From the NCBI RefSeq assembly GCF_900101095.1, contig NZ_FNFM01000006.1, positions 1-64,000 of the forward strand: a DNA stretch of 64,000 nucleotides, given 5' to 3'. The stretch comes from Actinopolyspora mzabensis (GTDB lineage: Bacteria > Actinomycetota > Actinomycetes > Mycobacteriales > Pseudonocardiaceae). The notes under the pieces were generated by a model. The model was not told the origin of the DNA and made no database searches. It worked only from the letters and a program-made list of their open reading frames with translations. The translations under genes and the position numbers were made by a program. Numbering within the stretch: the first letter of the stretch is position 1; every line of letters starts with the position of its first letter. This document shows positions 30,187 to 38,498 of this stretch, one piece after another.

Positions 30187-30690
30187 TTGGTGCCGAGTCT
30201 CGTGCTCCTGGTCGGCATGAGTGCTTGGGGAGCGACGGTGTATCCCGAGCTGCCCGAGACGGTGCCCCAGCACATCGGCCCGACCGGGGTCGATGCGTGG
30301 GCGCGCAAATCCGTCGGCTCCGCCTTCGTGCCCGTCTTCCTCTACCTCGGAACCACGGTGCTGATCGCGGGCGCCGCTTTCGCCGTCGCACGGACCAAAC
30401 CCGAGAGCGAGCTGCCGTCCACCGCTCGCACCGGGGCGGTCAACCGCCCCGCCACCCGAGCCTCGGCGGCGCGGCAGGCCAGGGCGTTCCTGGTGCTCAA
30501 CGCCGCCCTGGGCACGGCGCTGCTGCCGCTGTGCGCCGTCCAGTGGCGCACCACACGGACGGTTGAGGTCGGCTGGTGGCCGCTCCCCGTGTTCCTCGTG
30601 CTCTTCGTCGCCGGGTTGGTGCCGCTTTTCCTCGCGGCTCGGTGGGATCGGTTGGCGAAGCGTCGAACCACCCGTTGGGACGCCGGCTGA
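30187..30690 (+). CDS. DUF1648 membrane protein
   Basis: About 167 residues with the DUF1648 core GATVYPELPETVPQHIGPTGV (a short periplasmic segment after helix 1) and three further hydrophobic stretches (VFLYLGTTVLIAGAAFAV, FLVLNAALGTALLPLCAV, WPLPVFLVLFVAGLVPLFL). Start uncertain: the reading upstream (RPRFPWPWLVPSLVLL) matches what the family expects but meets a TGA at 30139 before any good start codon; TTG 30187 or GTG 30190 are formal starts. Function unknown. Confidence 0.75.
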   Translation: MVPSLVLLVGMSAWGATVYPELPETVPQHIGPTGVDAWARKSVGSAFVPVFLYLGTTVLIAGAAFAVARTKPESELPSTARTGAVNRPATRASAARQARAFLVLNAALGTALLPLCAVQWRTTRTVEVGWWPLPVFLVLFVAGLVPLFLAARWDRLAKRRTTRWDAG

Positions 30691-30856
30691 GATTCCCGCC
30701 GGGCATCCCGCATGCGCACGGAAGCGGCACCTCCTCGATGACCCCCTCCCCACTGGGGGGTGGGGCTCGGTGCCTCGTGAATCCCGGAAACTGCCACGCC
30801 GCTGCCGTCCCGTAGTAGCTTGAGAGCGTACTCGGCGTGCGAAGCGGGGGTGGGCG

Positions 30857-31489
30857 ATGCGGACGACGGCAACGAAACTGGAGCGGTCCCGACGGCACTG
30901 GGATCGGCACTCCCGGACCTACGATCGGCAGATGGGCCGCCTGGAGCGTCGCTTCTTCGGTGACACCCGGCAGTGGTTGTGCGGGCGGGCCGAGGGTGAG
31001 GTGCTGGAGGTGGCCATCGGCACCGGGCTGAACCTGGAGCGGTATCCGGCCGGGACCCGGTTGACGGGGGTGGACCTGAGCCCGGCGATGCTCGAACAGG
31101 CGCGGCGCCGGTCCGAGCGCACGGGGCGTGCGGTGGAGCTCGGCGTCGCTGACGCGCAGCGGTTGGCCTTCCCCGACGCCTCGTTCGACACGGTCGTCTG
31201 CACCTTCTCGCTGTGCGCGGTTCCCGAGGTCCGTACTGTGCTGTCCGAGATGGACCGGGTGCTCAGGCCGGGCGGGCTGCTGCTGTTGGCCGACCACGTG
31301 GTGAGCACCTCGCGGCCGGTTCGGGTGGTGCAACGCCTGCTGGAGCTGGTCACGGTTCCGCAGGCCGGAGAGCACTTCCGGCGACGTCCCCTGGAGCAGG
31401 TCCGTGCGGCCGGCTTCGGGTTGGAGTTGCACGAGAGGTTCAAGCTCGGCATCGTCGAGCGTGTGGTCGCCCGCAAACCCACGGGTTGA
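30857..31489 (+). CDS. Class I SAM-dependent methyltransferase
   Basis: The protein has 210 residues. Motif I EVLEVAIGTGLNLERYP, motif II TGVDLSPAMLEQARRR, ADAQRLAFPDASFDTVVCTF and VLRPGGLLLLADHVV follow the Methyltransf_11 pattern, closest to phospholipid- or quinone-type methyltransferases of the UbiE/PmtA group. Substrate not predictable. ATG preceded by GGGGGTGGGCG. Confidence 0.88.
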   Translation: MRTTATKLERSRRHWDRHSRTYDRQMGRLERRFFGDTRQWLCGRAEGEVLEVAIGTGLNLERYPAGTRLTGVDLSPAMLEQARRRSERTGRAVELGVADAQRLAFPDASFDTVVCTFSLCAVPEVRTVLSEMDRVLRPGGLLLLADHVVSTSRPVRVVQRLLELVTVPQAGEHFRRRPLEQVRAAGFGLELHERFKLGIVERVVARKPTG

Positions 31490-31684
31490 GGCGCACCGGT
31501 CGTCCCGGCGCCGACCTGTCCGAGGGTAACTCGATCCCCGGAGTACGCCGGGCGGGTTCTTGCCTGGCCGGGGGCGACCTCCTTGAACACCCCGGTTCTC
31601 ACCGGTCCCGAAGTGTCGAATCCGAACTGTGCGGGCCGATGACTCGTTACGCTGCGCCGTACGGCACTCGTACTGAAACGGGGG

Positions 31685-32344
31685 ATGACGATGGTCGAAC
31701 TGACCGAGAAGCCGCGCGTCTACGACCTCGACGAGACCGATCAGCTACCCTCCCGGCTCTACCTCGCCTGTCGTCCTGCGGAGGAGAGTGGCGGTCTGAT
31801 GCTGGAGATGCGGGATTTCTCCGGAGGGCTGGTGGTACTCGCTTATTCCACATTAGACGGTTTTCTGGCCGGATGTGGACCGAATCAACCGTGGATACTG
31901 CTGCCACTCGACAAACTCCACGAGTCCGCACGAACCGGTTCCCGTTCCGATTCCGTGTTGGAATCGCCCGATTTCCGGTTCGGGGTGTTGCTGGACGCGC
32001 CGATTCCGGCCGAGCTGCGGGGTACGGCGGGCGAATGGTCGGAAGAAGAAGCGGAGTGGAACGACCCGGATTCGCCCGACTGGACAACGGTTTACCTGGC
32101 TTCGCGCCCGTACGGCGGGCGTGAGGAGCGTGTTGAGCTGGAGCTGCAACCCATGCCCGGTGGCTTGCTGGCCGTGATGGCTTACACCTCGATGGAAGCG
32201 CTGCGTCGGGGCTGCGGGCCACATCAGGCGTCCGCCCCCGTTCCCGCGGGTCTGCTCGGCGAGGTCAGGCATGCGTGTGGCGCGCACACGATCTGCTTGG
32301 ACACGCCCTTGCCGGAACACCTTCGGCACGGCGGAGAGGAGTGA
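31685..32344 (+). CDS. SAV_915-like protein with two repeats
   Basis: The protein has 219 residues built of two similar units, each with a YLA-(C/S)-RP start (SRLYLACRPAEES, TVYLASRPYGGRE) and a YSTLDGFLAGCGPNQPW / YTSMEALRRGCGPHQAS end. This is the pattern of SAV_915/SseB-like proteins often linked to secretion or stress genes in actinomycetes. Cytoplasmic, no catalytic motif. It ends 2 bp before the next gene, so it belongs to the T7SS-like operon 31685-34455. Confidence 0.75.
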   Translation: MTMVELTEKPRVYDLDETDQLPSRLYLACRPAEESGGLMLEMRDFSGGLVVLAYSTLDGFLAGCGPNQPWILLPLDKLHESARTGSRSDSVLESPDFRFGVLLDAPIPAELRGTAGEWSEEEAEWNDPDSPDWTTVYLASRPYGGREERVELELQPMPGGLLAVMAYTSMEALRRGCGPHQASAPVPAGLLGEVRHACGAHTICLDTPLPEHLRHGGEE

Positions 32345-32346
32345 CC

Positions 32347-32658
32347 GTGTCGGAGAACGGGATTCGCGCCGATCGCGATCGATTGCGCGGTATGGCCTCC
32401 GCGCTGCGAAGCAGCACGGACAAGCTGGACGCGGCCGCGAACGACGCCGCCGATATGCCCCAGGTGTCCACGTCGGCGGAGAAAGTGAGTCACACGCTGG
32501 GTGAGCTCTCGAAGACCGCTGCCGCTGTGATCGCGGCGATCGATGAGATCGCCCGTGACATCGACGCCAGCGACGGCAGCTACGGCGAGTTGGACAACCG
32601 GAACGCCGAGCGGTTACGGAAAGAGTACTACGACGAGTACGGCGGTAGGGCCGACTGA
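32347..32658 (+). CDS. EspC/WXG100-like helical secretion-target protein
   Basis: The protein has 103 residues and is almost entirely helical: IRADRDRLRGMASALRSSTD, a long second helix LGELSKTAAAVIAAIDEIA and a final ASDGSYGELDNRNAERL, as in EspC/DUF2580-type type VII secretion targets. No WxG turn is present. The C-terminal YYDEY may act as an export signal of the YxxxD/E kind (inference). GTG with GGAGAGGAG upstream, 2 bp after the SAV_915-like gene. Confidence 0.72.
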   Translation: MSENGIRADRDRLRGMASALRSSTDKLDAAANDAADMPQVSTSAEKVSHTLGELSKTAAAVIAAIDEIARDIDASDGSYGELDNRNAERLRKEYYDEYGGRAD

Positions 32659-32671
32659 TCCGGGGTGGAAC

Positions 32672-33799
32672 ATGGCTGGGGAACTGAACACCGAGGTGCT
32701 GGACGAACCCGCCACGTGTCGTGACACCGCCGACTGGTTGGGGAAACTCGGTACCGGCACGGGAGAGGTCATCGATGTCGTGAGCGAGCAGCGCGGTGCC
32801 TCCGAGAGTTTCTGGACCGGAACCGCTGCCGATGCGGCACGCGGTGAACTGGGGCGGCGATCCAAGCAGGCGCAGGAGCTGGAGGAGGCGCTCGGCAAGG
32901 TCGAGTCAGCGCTGCGGGCCTTCGCGGACGAGATCGAGACCGTCGATTCGCGCATGGCCGCCGCCCGTGGCGTGGCCCGGCAGGCGGGACTCGTGATCAA
33001 TGGGACGAAGATCCTGCCGCCGAAACCGAGTCCCGCCGGGGAGTCCGGGTCGCCGAGCGCTCCGGGGAAAGCCGCCGAGAAGCGGCAGCGGGCGTTCGAG
33101 GAAGCGGGCGACATCGTGGTCGATGCGCGGGAGAAGCAGGAGAGGGCGCATCGCGAGCTCGAATCCGCGATGCAGGATCCCAACGAGACCTTCAACGCCG
33201 TGAAGACCCACGTGACCCGTTCGCTGACCGGCGGCCTGACCGCGATCAAGACCTCCACCGAGAGTGCCGCCGCGCTCTTCGAACAGGCGGACGCCCTCGA
33301 GGACAAGGCGAGGGAGATGCGGAACCTGGCCAAAGCGGCGGACCACAGCAGCGATGCCGCCAAAGCGAGGGTGGCGGCCATGCAGTACGGCGCCAAGTCA
33401 AAGGTCGCCGATGCGCGGGGAGCGAAAACGGGTGCGTTTTCGGAGAAAGTCCCGAGTTCGTTGCGAAGGGCTGCTACTGCGGACGCAGTCGGTTTACTCG
33501 GCGATGGGGCGAAAATGGCTTCCAATGCGAAGCCGGTTTTACGTGGATTGCCTTATGTGGGAACAGCGATAACAGTGGCTTCCGAGACCACCGATGTGGC
33601 AACTGGAACCCATGGGGTTGGGGAAGCTGCGATGGATGCTGGTGCCAGTCTCGGAGGCGCAGCGGTCGGCGGAGCCGCCGGTGCGGCGATCGGATCGGCG
33701 ATCTTTCCGGGTGTCGGAACGGTGGTCGGAGGAGCGGTCGGAAGCATGGCTGGAGACTTCCTTGCGACCAGTGCGGAGAACTGGCTGACCGGCGAGTAG
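32672..33799 (+). CDS. WXG-domain protein with C-terminal glycine zipper, putative T7SS effector
   Basis: The protein has 375 residues. N-terminal WXG-like hairpin with FWTG at 47-50 followed by AADAARGELGRR. Middle helical region (about 135-270), rich in Glu/Ala/Lys. C-terminal 324-363 is a glycine-zipper hydrophobic region (GASLGGAAVGGAAGAAIGSA and VGTVVGGAVGSMAG) that could insert into membranes. No nuclease or NADase domain is present. N-terminal export module, hydrophobic C-terminal part and adjacent membrane protein resemble LXG-type membrane-acting toxins such as TspA. Toxicity is inference. ATG 32672. Confidence 0.72.
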   Translation: MAGELNTEVLDEPATCRDTADWLGKLGTGTGEVIDVVSEQRGASESFWTGTAADAARGELGRRSKQAQELEEALGKVESALRAFADEIETVDSRMAAARGVARQAGLVINGTKILPPKPSPAGESGSPSAPGKAAEKRQRAFEEAGDIVVDAREKQERAHRELESAMQDPNETFNAVKTHVTRSLTGGLTAIKTSTESAAALFEQADALEDKAREMRNLAKAADHSSDAAKARVAAMQYGAKSKVADARGAKTGAFSEKVPSSLRRAATADAVGLLGDGAKMASNAKPVLRGLPYVGTAITVASETTDVATGTHGVGEAAMDAGASLGGAAVGGAAGAAIGSAIFPGVGTVVGGAVGSMAGDFLATSAENWLTGE

Positions 33800-33813
33800 T
33801 GAGGACCAGGTAT

Positions 33814-34455
33814 ATGCAAGAGGAGACTCCGGCGCAGGAGGAGCTGCCGCCGCGTCCGGATCCGTGGACCGGAGAGCCCAGACCGCCGCGTGCTCCGGCA
33901 TTCTTCGGTACGAGAAAGGCGGAAAAAAGCAGGGATTCGGACAGAGAACAGGAGCAGCACCGAAAGCCGGAGCCGCCGCCCGGTCAGGGTCCGGTGCTGG
34001 AGTGGTACCGCCACAGTCGACTGGGCGCTTTGTCCGTGGCTCTCGCCGGTTTCGTGCTCATCGTGGGCGGTGTAACCCTCAAGCAGGGGCTGGAGTTCTC
34101 GTGGATGAGCCTCTGGCCGGTGTGGGTGATCTGCCTACTGGCGACCATAGGTCTCTATGTGCTCAGCAGAAAGCTGCGTCAAGCGGCAGGGGCCGATTGG
34201 TACAGCAACGGTGGTGAGTGGGTTCGGCTGTACGAACTGGTCGAGGTGACCGTCAAGCACAGGAGTTCCTCGATGTACCTGGATCTGAAGGACACCGGTG
34301 GACGGAAAGTGCACGCCAAAATCGAGGAGGTACAGGAAGACCGCGACATGTGGGATCTGGTCTACAATGGCCTGCTGCACTCGGTGGTGGCCAACGGGGC
34401 GAGTACGAACAACGCGGTGCACTCGCGGTTGAGGGTTCCCCGTCGTTCCGAGTGA
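33814..34455 (+). CDS. Two-helix membrane protein, putative partner or immunity protein
   Basis: About 213 residues. Pro-rich cytoplasmic N-terminus, two membrane helices (LGALSVALAGFVLIVGG and WPVWVICLLATIGLYVLS), then a soluble C-terminal domain of about 85 residues (EWVRLYELVEVTVKHRSS) resembling PH-like or YdbS-type folds only loosely. Overlaps or abuts the WXG effector (GTG 33799 in a TAGTG; ATG 33814 preferred with AGGACCAGG). Its position after a glycine-zipper protein suggests protection or anchoring. Not otherwise recognised. Confidence 0.65.
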   Translation: MQEETPAQEELPPRPDPWTGEPRPPRAPAFFGTRKAEKSRDSDREQEQHRKPEPPPGQGPVLEWYRHSRLGALSVALAGFVLIVGGVTLKQGLEFSWMSLWPVWVICLLATIGLYVLSRKLRQAAGADWYSNGGEWVRLYELVEVTVKHRSSSMYLDLKDTGGRKVHAKIEEVQEDRDMWDLVYNGLLHSVVANGASTNNAVHSRLRVPRRSE

Positions 34456-34626
34456 TTTCGGGGCTCCGAGCGGCGAGACCGGGCCGGGCTCGAGTGCCCG
34501 GACTCACCGGGAAGGCGCGCGTTCTTCCGGCGCGGCCCCGGCTCGTCGTCGGATTCCGAAACGTCCCGCCGCGTCGGACGGTTCCGAGCGGTCGTGGCCC
34601 ATCGGGGTGCCGGTCACCCTCGAACC

Positions 34627-34648
34627 TCGTCGAGCCCGGGCTCGACGA
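34627..34648. terminator. 22-bp perfect palindrome between convergent genes
   Basis: TCGTCGAGCCCGGGCTCGACGA reads the same on both strands and lies in the 242-bp gap between the T7SS-like operon (+) and the gene at 34698 (-). A bidirectional terminator is likely. Confidence 0.6.
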
Positions 34649-34697
34649 ACTCGACGCTTCCGACACGCCCGTCCGTCCGGCCGCGTACCGAGCGGGC

Positions 34698-34955
34698 TCA
34701 ATTCGACTGGGCGTGCCGACCGGCGGTCTGCAGCACCGCCCCGTCCGGCCGCTCGATTCCGCTCGACTCGGTACCGGAGGCATCGGCCCCGGCCTCCTCG
34801 CTGTCGCGGTGCCTGCCGCTGAGCGCCGAGTCGACCAGCAGGTCCGCGAACTCCGGCGGCTCGGAAACGGCGATCTCGGAGCCGACCGGATCGGACAGTT
34901 CGCGGGCCAGTTCGGCGAAGATCGGGTTCATCGTCTCGTTCGTGAGGTCGGACAT
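34698..34955 (-). CDS. Small acidic hypothetical protein
   Basis: 85 residues. Starts MSDLTNETMNPIFAELAREL, rich in Glu/Asp/Ser, with no hydrophobic segment. AGGAG 8 nt upstream of ATG 34955 supports the start. Not recognised. A leader-like first half and variable tail could suit a small secreted or regulatory peptide, but nothing nearby would process it. Confidence 0.55.
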   Translation of the reverse strand: MSDLTNETMNPIFAELARELSDPVGSEIAVSEPPEFADLLVDSALSGRHRDSEEAGADASGTESSGIERPDGAVLQTAGRHAQSN

Positions 34956-35322
34956 CGTTTCCGCTCCTGTTCTCCGGATCGTGCTGCTCGGTTGTCGTTG
35001 TCGTAGTGGCGGGGGAGGGGCCCGAACTTCCCCGGTTCGGGCCCCGGCGCACCGCCCGGTCCCTCCCCCCGTGCGCGCCGATGACCGGGTGGTGCTTACG
35101 GACGTGTGCCCTCGGCACCGGGGCTCCCCGTTGCCGTCCGTTGCCCGTGGGACGCATGGCTCGCCCGCTCGTGACGTGACTAGACCTGTCCGATTTCGTT
35201 CCGCTATCCGCTCGTTATGACCGATTCGGGAAACCGCGTCGCGGTCGGTTGCCGGGCCGGGCAGCCCGTCGGTTCCTCGGAAAGCCCGTGCTCCGCTCCG
35301 CACGGGGGCGTGCCAGGATGCT
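34956..35322. other. Intergenic region with a strong hairpin, no gene seen
   Basis: GGGGCCCGAAC (35017-35027) pairs with GTTCGGGCCCC (35035-35045) across 7 nt. It lies 62 bp upstream of the small acidic gene and may end transcription from the SRPBCC gene. Nothing else supportable in the gap. Confidence 0.6.
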
Positions 35323-35853
35323 TCAGTCGTTCGTCGGGGTGAGGCCGGGGGCCTGCTCGATGGTTCGCTTCACGGCGCGGACGGTGTGGCGCATGCCGCC
35401 CTCCAGTCGTGACCTGCGGCGGGCCAGGAACAGCGCCGCCTGTTGTTCGGAGAGTTCGGCGAGCTGCACCCGCAGCCCGTGGCGGAGTTCACTCATCACG
35501 TACCGCTGGGTCAGCAGACAACCGCCCTCGGTAGGGGTGATCTCGAACGACCAGGTCGAGGTCTCGGCCGCGTTCACGCTGCCGTGAACGCCCCACGAGA
35601 ACAGGTGGGGGCGGTCGGCCGCCAGGACCTCGCACTCGGTGGTCCAGTCGCGTTGCTCGCCCCTGTTGTGGCCGCGGAAACGGGCGCCGGCTCGTCCGGG
35701 TGGGGCGGTGAGCCATTCCCCACCGGTGTTCTCGGGGCTCCACTCGCCCATGCGGGTGATATCGCTGACGGTGTCGTAGACGGTGTGGGGGTTCGCGTGG
35801 ACGTGTACGGCGGCGTGCAGCTCGAAGCGCGTGTCGATCTCGGGCTCGGCCAT
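35323..35853 (-). CDS. SRPBCC (START/Bet v1-like) family protein
   Basis: The protein has 176 residues. HAAVHVHANPHTVYDTVSDI with MGEWSPENTGGEW is the polyketide-cyclase-like start of SRPBCC domains, followed by alternating strands (FSWGVHGSVNAAETSTWSFE) and a long final helix with many Arg. These bind hydrophobic ligands; the actual ligand is unknown. ATG 35853 chosen; GTG 21 bp further up is possible. The tandem repeat 35901-36037 lies in its upstream region, and translating it as an N-terminal extension gives only repeats. Confidence 0.8.
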   Translation of the reverse strand: MAEPEIDTRFELHAAVHVHANPHTVYDTVSDITRMGEWSPENTGGEWLTAPPGRAGARFRGHNRGEQRDWTTECEVLAADRPHLFSWGVHGSVNAAETSTWSFEITPTEGGCLLTQRYVMSELRHGLRVQLAELSEQQAALFLARRRSRLEGGMRHTVRAVKRTIEQAPGLTPTND

Positions 35854-35900
35854 ACGCGTACTCTGCCAAGCCACCCCGACAAATCGCCCGGAGTTTTCGG

Positions 35901-36037
35901 CGTGGGGCCGATACGAGACGTGGGGCCGATACGAGACGTGGGGGCCGGTACGAGACGTGGGGGCGCCGATACGAGACGTGGGGGCGCCGATACGAGACGT
36001 GGGGCCGATACGAGACGTGGGGGCCGGTACGAGAACC
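35901..36037. repeat. Tandem repeat, seven imperfect copies of an 18-21-bp unit
   Basis: Units of the form CGATACGAGACGTGGGGC, alternating between CCGATACGAG, GCCGATACGAG and CCGGTACGAG and between four and five G. It occupies the gap between the SRPBCC gene (start 35853) and the terminator of the gene at 36072. Unit-length variation (18, 19, 21 bp) suggests slippage. The last unit forms one arm of a hairpin. Confidence 0.9.
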
Positions 36038-36052
36038 ACCGGCCCCCACGTC
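36014..36052 (-). terminator. 15-bp perfect hairpin
   Basis: GACGTGGGGGCCGGT (36014-36028) pairs with ACCGGCCCCCACGTC (36038-36052) across 9 nt, 20 bp after the stop of the minus-strand gene at 36072. It shares its left arm with the tandem repeat. Confidence 0.8.
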
Positions 36053-36071
36053 CGCTGTCGTTAACCGTCGA

Positions 36072-36632
36072 TCAGTGGTTCTGCGACCCCTGGTGCGGCT
36101 GCTTGTCCGAGACCTGTCCGTTCTCGGTCGACGCGGGCCCCTGGTCCTGCGGCTCGTTCGGGGGGAACTGCCCGTCGTCGATCGGCAGCTCCTCGGGGCG
36201 GCGCGAGAGGGCGGCGGCCGCGGCTGCCGCCGCTCCGGCGAGGAGCAGCACCACCCACGGCCACTTACGCCGCTTGGGCTTGCCCGGATCGATCCGCCCG
36301 GCGAGCTCCTTGCGTGCGACCTCGGCGCTCTTGGCGAGCTGCTTGCGCTGCTTGGCGGTCCGCTTGTCCCACGCCTTGCGGGCCTTCTTGCCGCGTTTGG
36401 CGAGTTCCTTGCGGGACATTCCAGTGGCCCGCTGCGCGATGCGTTCCTGCAGGTCGTCCGTGTAGATGCCGCGTGCGGCCAGTTCCTGCTCGGCCAGTGC
36501 CGCGGCCTGCTTGGACACCTTCGATCCCACGGTGCGGGCCCTGGCCGCTCCGTGCTTGGCGCCCTTCACACCGGTGCCGACGGCCCTGCCCACGTTCTCG
36601 CCGGCGCGGGACATCGCTTTGACCTCGTCCAT
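36072..36632 (-). CDS. Hypothetical single-pass membrane protein
   Basis: About 186 residues. N-terminal Lys/Arg/Ala-rich helical region (MDEVKAMSRAGENVGRAVG), a very basic stretch before a single membrane helix (WPWVVLLLAGAAAAAAAAL), and a polar Gln/Pro-rich tail. AGGAGG lies 7 nt before ATG 36632, so the longer frame from 36716 is rejected. Similar to YtxH/late-envelope-type small proteins only in layout. Function unknown. Divergent from ppiA. Confidence 0.72.
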   Translation of the reverse strand: MDEVKAMSRAGENVGRAVGTGVKGAKHGAARARTVGSKVSKQAAALAEQELAARGIYTDDLQERIAQRATGMSRKELAKRGKKARKAWDKRTAKQRKQLAKSAEVARKELAGRIDPGKPKRRKWPWVVLLLAGAAAAAAAALSRRPEELPIDDGQFPPNEPQDQGPASTENGQVSDKQPHQGSQNH

Positions 36633-36842
36633 GCTGTTGCCTCCTATTCCCTGGGCCCTGCCGGACTCCTCGCCCGGGTGGCGCCGCTGGTCGTCCGGCT
36701 TTCGCGGGGTTGCCACCGTGATCAGCGGGCTGTGGACCCGATGCTCGCTTCGCGCTCACCGGGTACCGCGCACTCCTTGACGATCAAACCCCATATTGCA
36801 CCCTGTGGCGGTTCGTACGCTCGTCGATGCGAGGATGAGGTG

Positions 36843-37403
36843 GTGGCAGACAACGGATCGCTCGTGGGAACGACGGTGACCGCGACCCTGCATACTACGC
36901 AGGGCAATATTCGAGTCGAGTTGTTCCCGAACCAGGCTCCAAAGACCGTGTCCAACTTCGTCGGGCTCGCGGAGGGGACCGCGGACTACACGGAGCCCAA
37001 CGCGCGGGGTGAACGGTCCGGCCCGTTCTACGATGGTGTGATCTTTCACCGGGTCATCGACGGTTTCATGATCCAGACCGGGGATCCGACCGGTACCGGT
37101 CGTGGCGGCCCCGGCTACCAGTTCTCCGACGAGTTCCACCCCGAGCTGCAGTTCAACCGGCCGTACCTGCTGGCCATGGCCAACGCGGGGCCGAACACCA
37201 ACGGTTCGCAGTTCTTCATCTCGGTCGCGCCGACCACGTGGTTGAACTACAAGCACACCATCTTCGGCGAGGTCGCCGACCAGGAGTCGCGTAACGTGGT
37301 GGACGAGATCGCCAACACCGCCACCGGTCAGGGCGATCGTCCTGTCAACGACATCGTCATCGAGAAGGTGACCATCGAACGTGGCGAGACCGCCGAAGCC
37401 TGA
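36843..37403 (+). CDS. ppiA: Cyclophilin-type peptidyl-prolyl cis-trans isomerase
   Basis: The protein has 186 residues. GVIFHRVIDGFMIQTGDPTG, GRGGPGYQFSDEF, and NTNGSQFFISVAPTTWL are the cyclophilin active-site segments (Arg of FHRV, Phe and Gln of QFF). No signal peptide; cytoplasmic. It corresponds to Rv0009 in position. GTG 36843 chosen over GTG 36840; the frame's long upstream extension is noise. Confidence 0.95.
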   Translation: MADNGSLVGTTVTATLHTTQGNIRVELFPNQAPKTVSNFVGLAEGTADYTEPNARGERSGPFYDGVIFHRVIDGFMIQTGDPTGTGRGGPGYQFSDEFHPELQFNRPYLLAMANAGPNTNGSQFFISVAPTTWLNYKHTIFGEVADQESRNVVDEIANTATGQGDRPVNDIVIEKVTIERGETAEA

Positions 37404-37460
37404 GCCGTGGCGACGCGGCCGGTACGGGCCGCGCGCCTCGCACGGGGAGCGGGGATCGAG

Positions 37461-38384
37461 GTGAACGTTCCACCCGGACAGGCCGGGGACCCGAACAGTC
37501 CCCAGGCCATGCCGACGTGTCCGCGTCACCCGGACCGGCCCACCGGGTTGAGCTGCACGCGCTGCGGGCGCCCCGCTTGCCCGGAGTGCCTGCGGGACGC
37601 CGCGGTGGGGCAGCACTGCGTGGACTGCGTCAAGCAGGCCGAGCGCACCACCCGCAGGCCCGTGACCGTGGCGGGGGCTCCGCTGCGCAGCAAACCCGTG
37701 TTGGTTCCCGGGTTGATCGCGGTGAACGTGCTGATCTACGTGTTCACCGCGGTCCAGGCGGGTTCGGCAGCCGCCAACAGCTCCGCGCCGCTGTTCCAGG
37801 CGTGGTGGTTGATGCCCGCACAGGTGGCCGGGGATCAGTGGTGGCGGGTGTTCACCTCCGCCTTCCTGCACTTCGGGCTGATTCACCTGCTGATCAACAT
37901 GATCGCGCTGTGGGTGGTCGGTCGAGATCTGGAGTTGTTGCTCGGTAGGCTCCGGTTCGCCGCCGTCTACCTGCTCTCGCTGCTCGGCGGCAGCATGTTC
38001 GTCTTCCTGTTCGACGCACCGTTCACGCGGACGGCCGGTGCCTCGGCCGCGTTGTACGGGCTGTTCGGTGGGCTGGCCGTGGCAGCATGGCGCCTGAAGC
38101 TGAACATACGGCCCATCCTGCTCGTGATCGGGCTCAACGTGGTGCTGACCATCACCATCCCGAACATCTCGCTGCTCGGGCATCTCGGTGGCCTCGTGCT
38201 GGGTGCGTTGTCCACCGCGGCGCTGCTGTACGCGCCCGCCGCCCGCCGCAACCGCTGGCAGGCCGGCGGACTGGCCGCGGTGTTCCTGGTGATCGTGGCC
38301 GCGATGCTCACCCGCGACGCGATGCTCGGCGGGACGGTGTGCGACGTGTTGCAGGGCAGGCAGTTCTGCGTGCGGACGAACTGA
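37461..38384 (+). CDS. Rhomboid family intramembrane serine protease with B-box-like zinc ribbon
   Basis: About 307 residues. N-terminal zinc-ribbon (CPRHPDRPTGLSCTRCGRPA, then CPECLRD and CVDC). Six or seven membrane helices follow, with HFGLIHLLINM, the nucleophile Ser in GASAALYGLFG and the catalytic His in LLGHLGGLVLG. Cleaves membrane proteins within the bilayer; the substrates in actinobacteria are largely unknown. GTG 37461 with GGGATCGAG upstream is preferred; GTG 37407 would add 18 residues. Equivalent to Rv0110-type rhomboids. Confidence 0.88.
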   Translation: MNVPPGQAGDPNSPQAMPTCPRHPDRPTGLSCTRCGRPACPECLRDAAVGQHCVDCVKQAERTTRRPVTVAGAPLRSKPVLVPGLIAVNVLIYVFTAVQAGSAAANSSAPLFQAWWLMPAQVAGDQWWRVFTSAFLHFGLIHLLINMIALWVVGRDLELLLGRLRFAAVYLLSLLGGSMFVFLFDAPFTRTAGASAALYGLFGGLAVAAWRLKLNIRPILLVIGLNVVLTITIPNISLLGHLGGLVLGALSTAALLYAPAARRNRWQAGGLAAVFLVIVAAMLTRDAMLGGTVCDVLQGRQFCVRTN

Positions 38385-38498
38385 TTCGAAGCACCGCCCG
38401 CACCGGGAGCCGTGTGAGCCCGGGGACTGCCGAGCGCCGCTTCGCCGGTGCCGGGTACGTGGCGTCGGAGACTCCGGCGACGTCGGCGGCGGAAATCC

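Noticed and set aside
34698-34955. Small acidic protein as a RiPP precursor
   Set aside because: The layout is leader-like but there is no maturation enzyme or transporter adjacent.
35901-36037. CRISPR-like appearance of the tandem repeat
   Set aside because: Units follow each other directly without unique spacers and no cas genes are present.
35854-36039. N-terminal extension of the SRPBCC protein encoded by the tandem repeat (PTSRIG and YRPHVS repeats)
   Set aside because: The SRPBCC domain begins right after ATG 35853; the extension is just the minisatellite translated and passes into the terminator.
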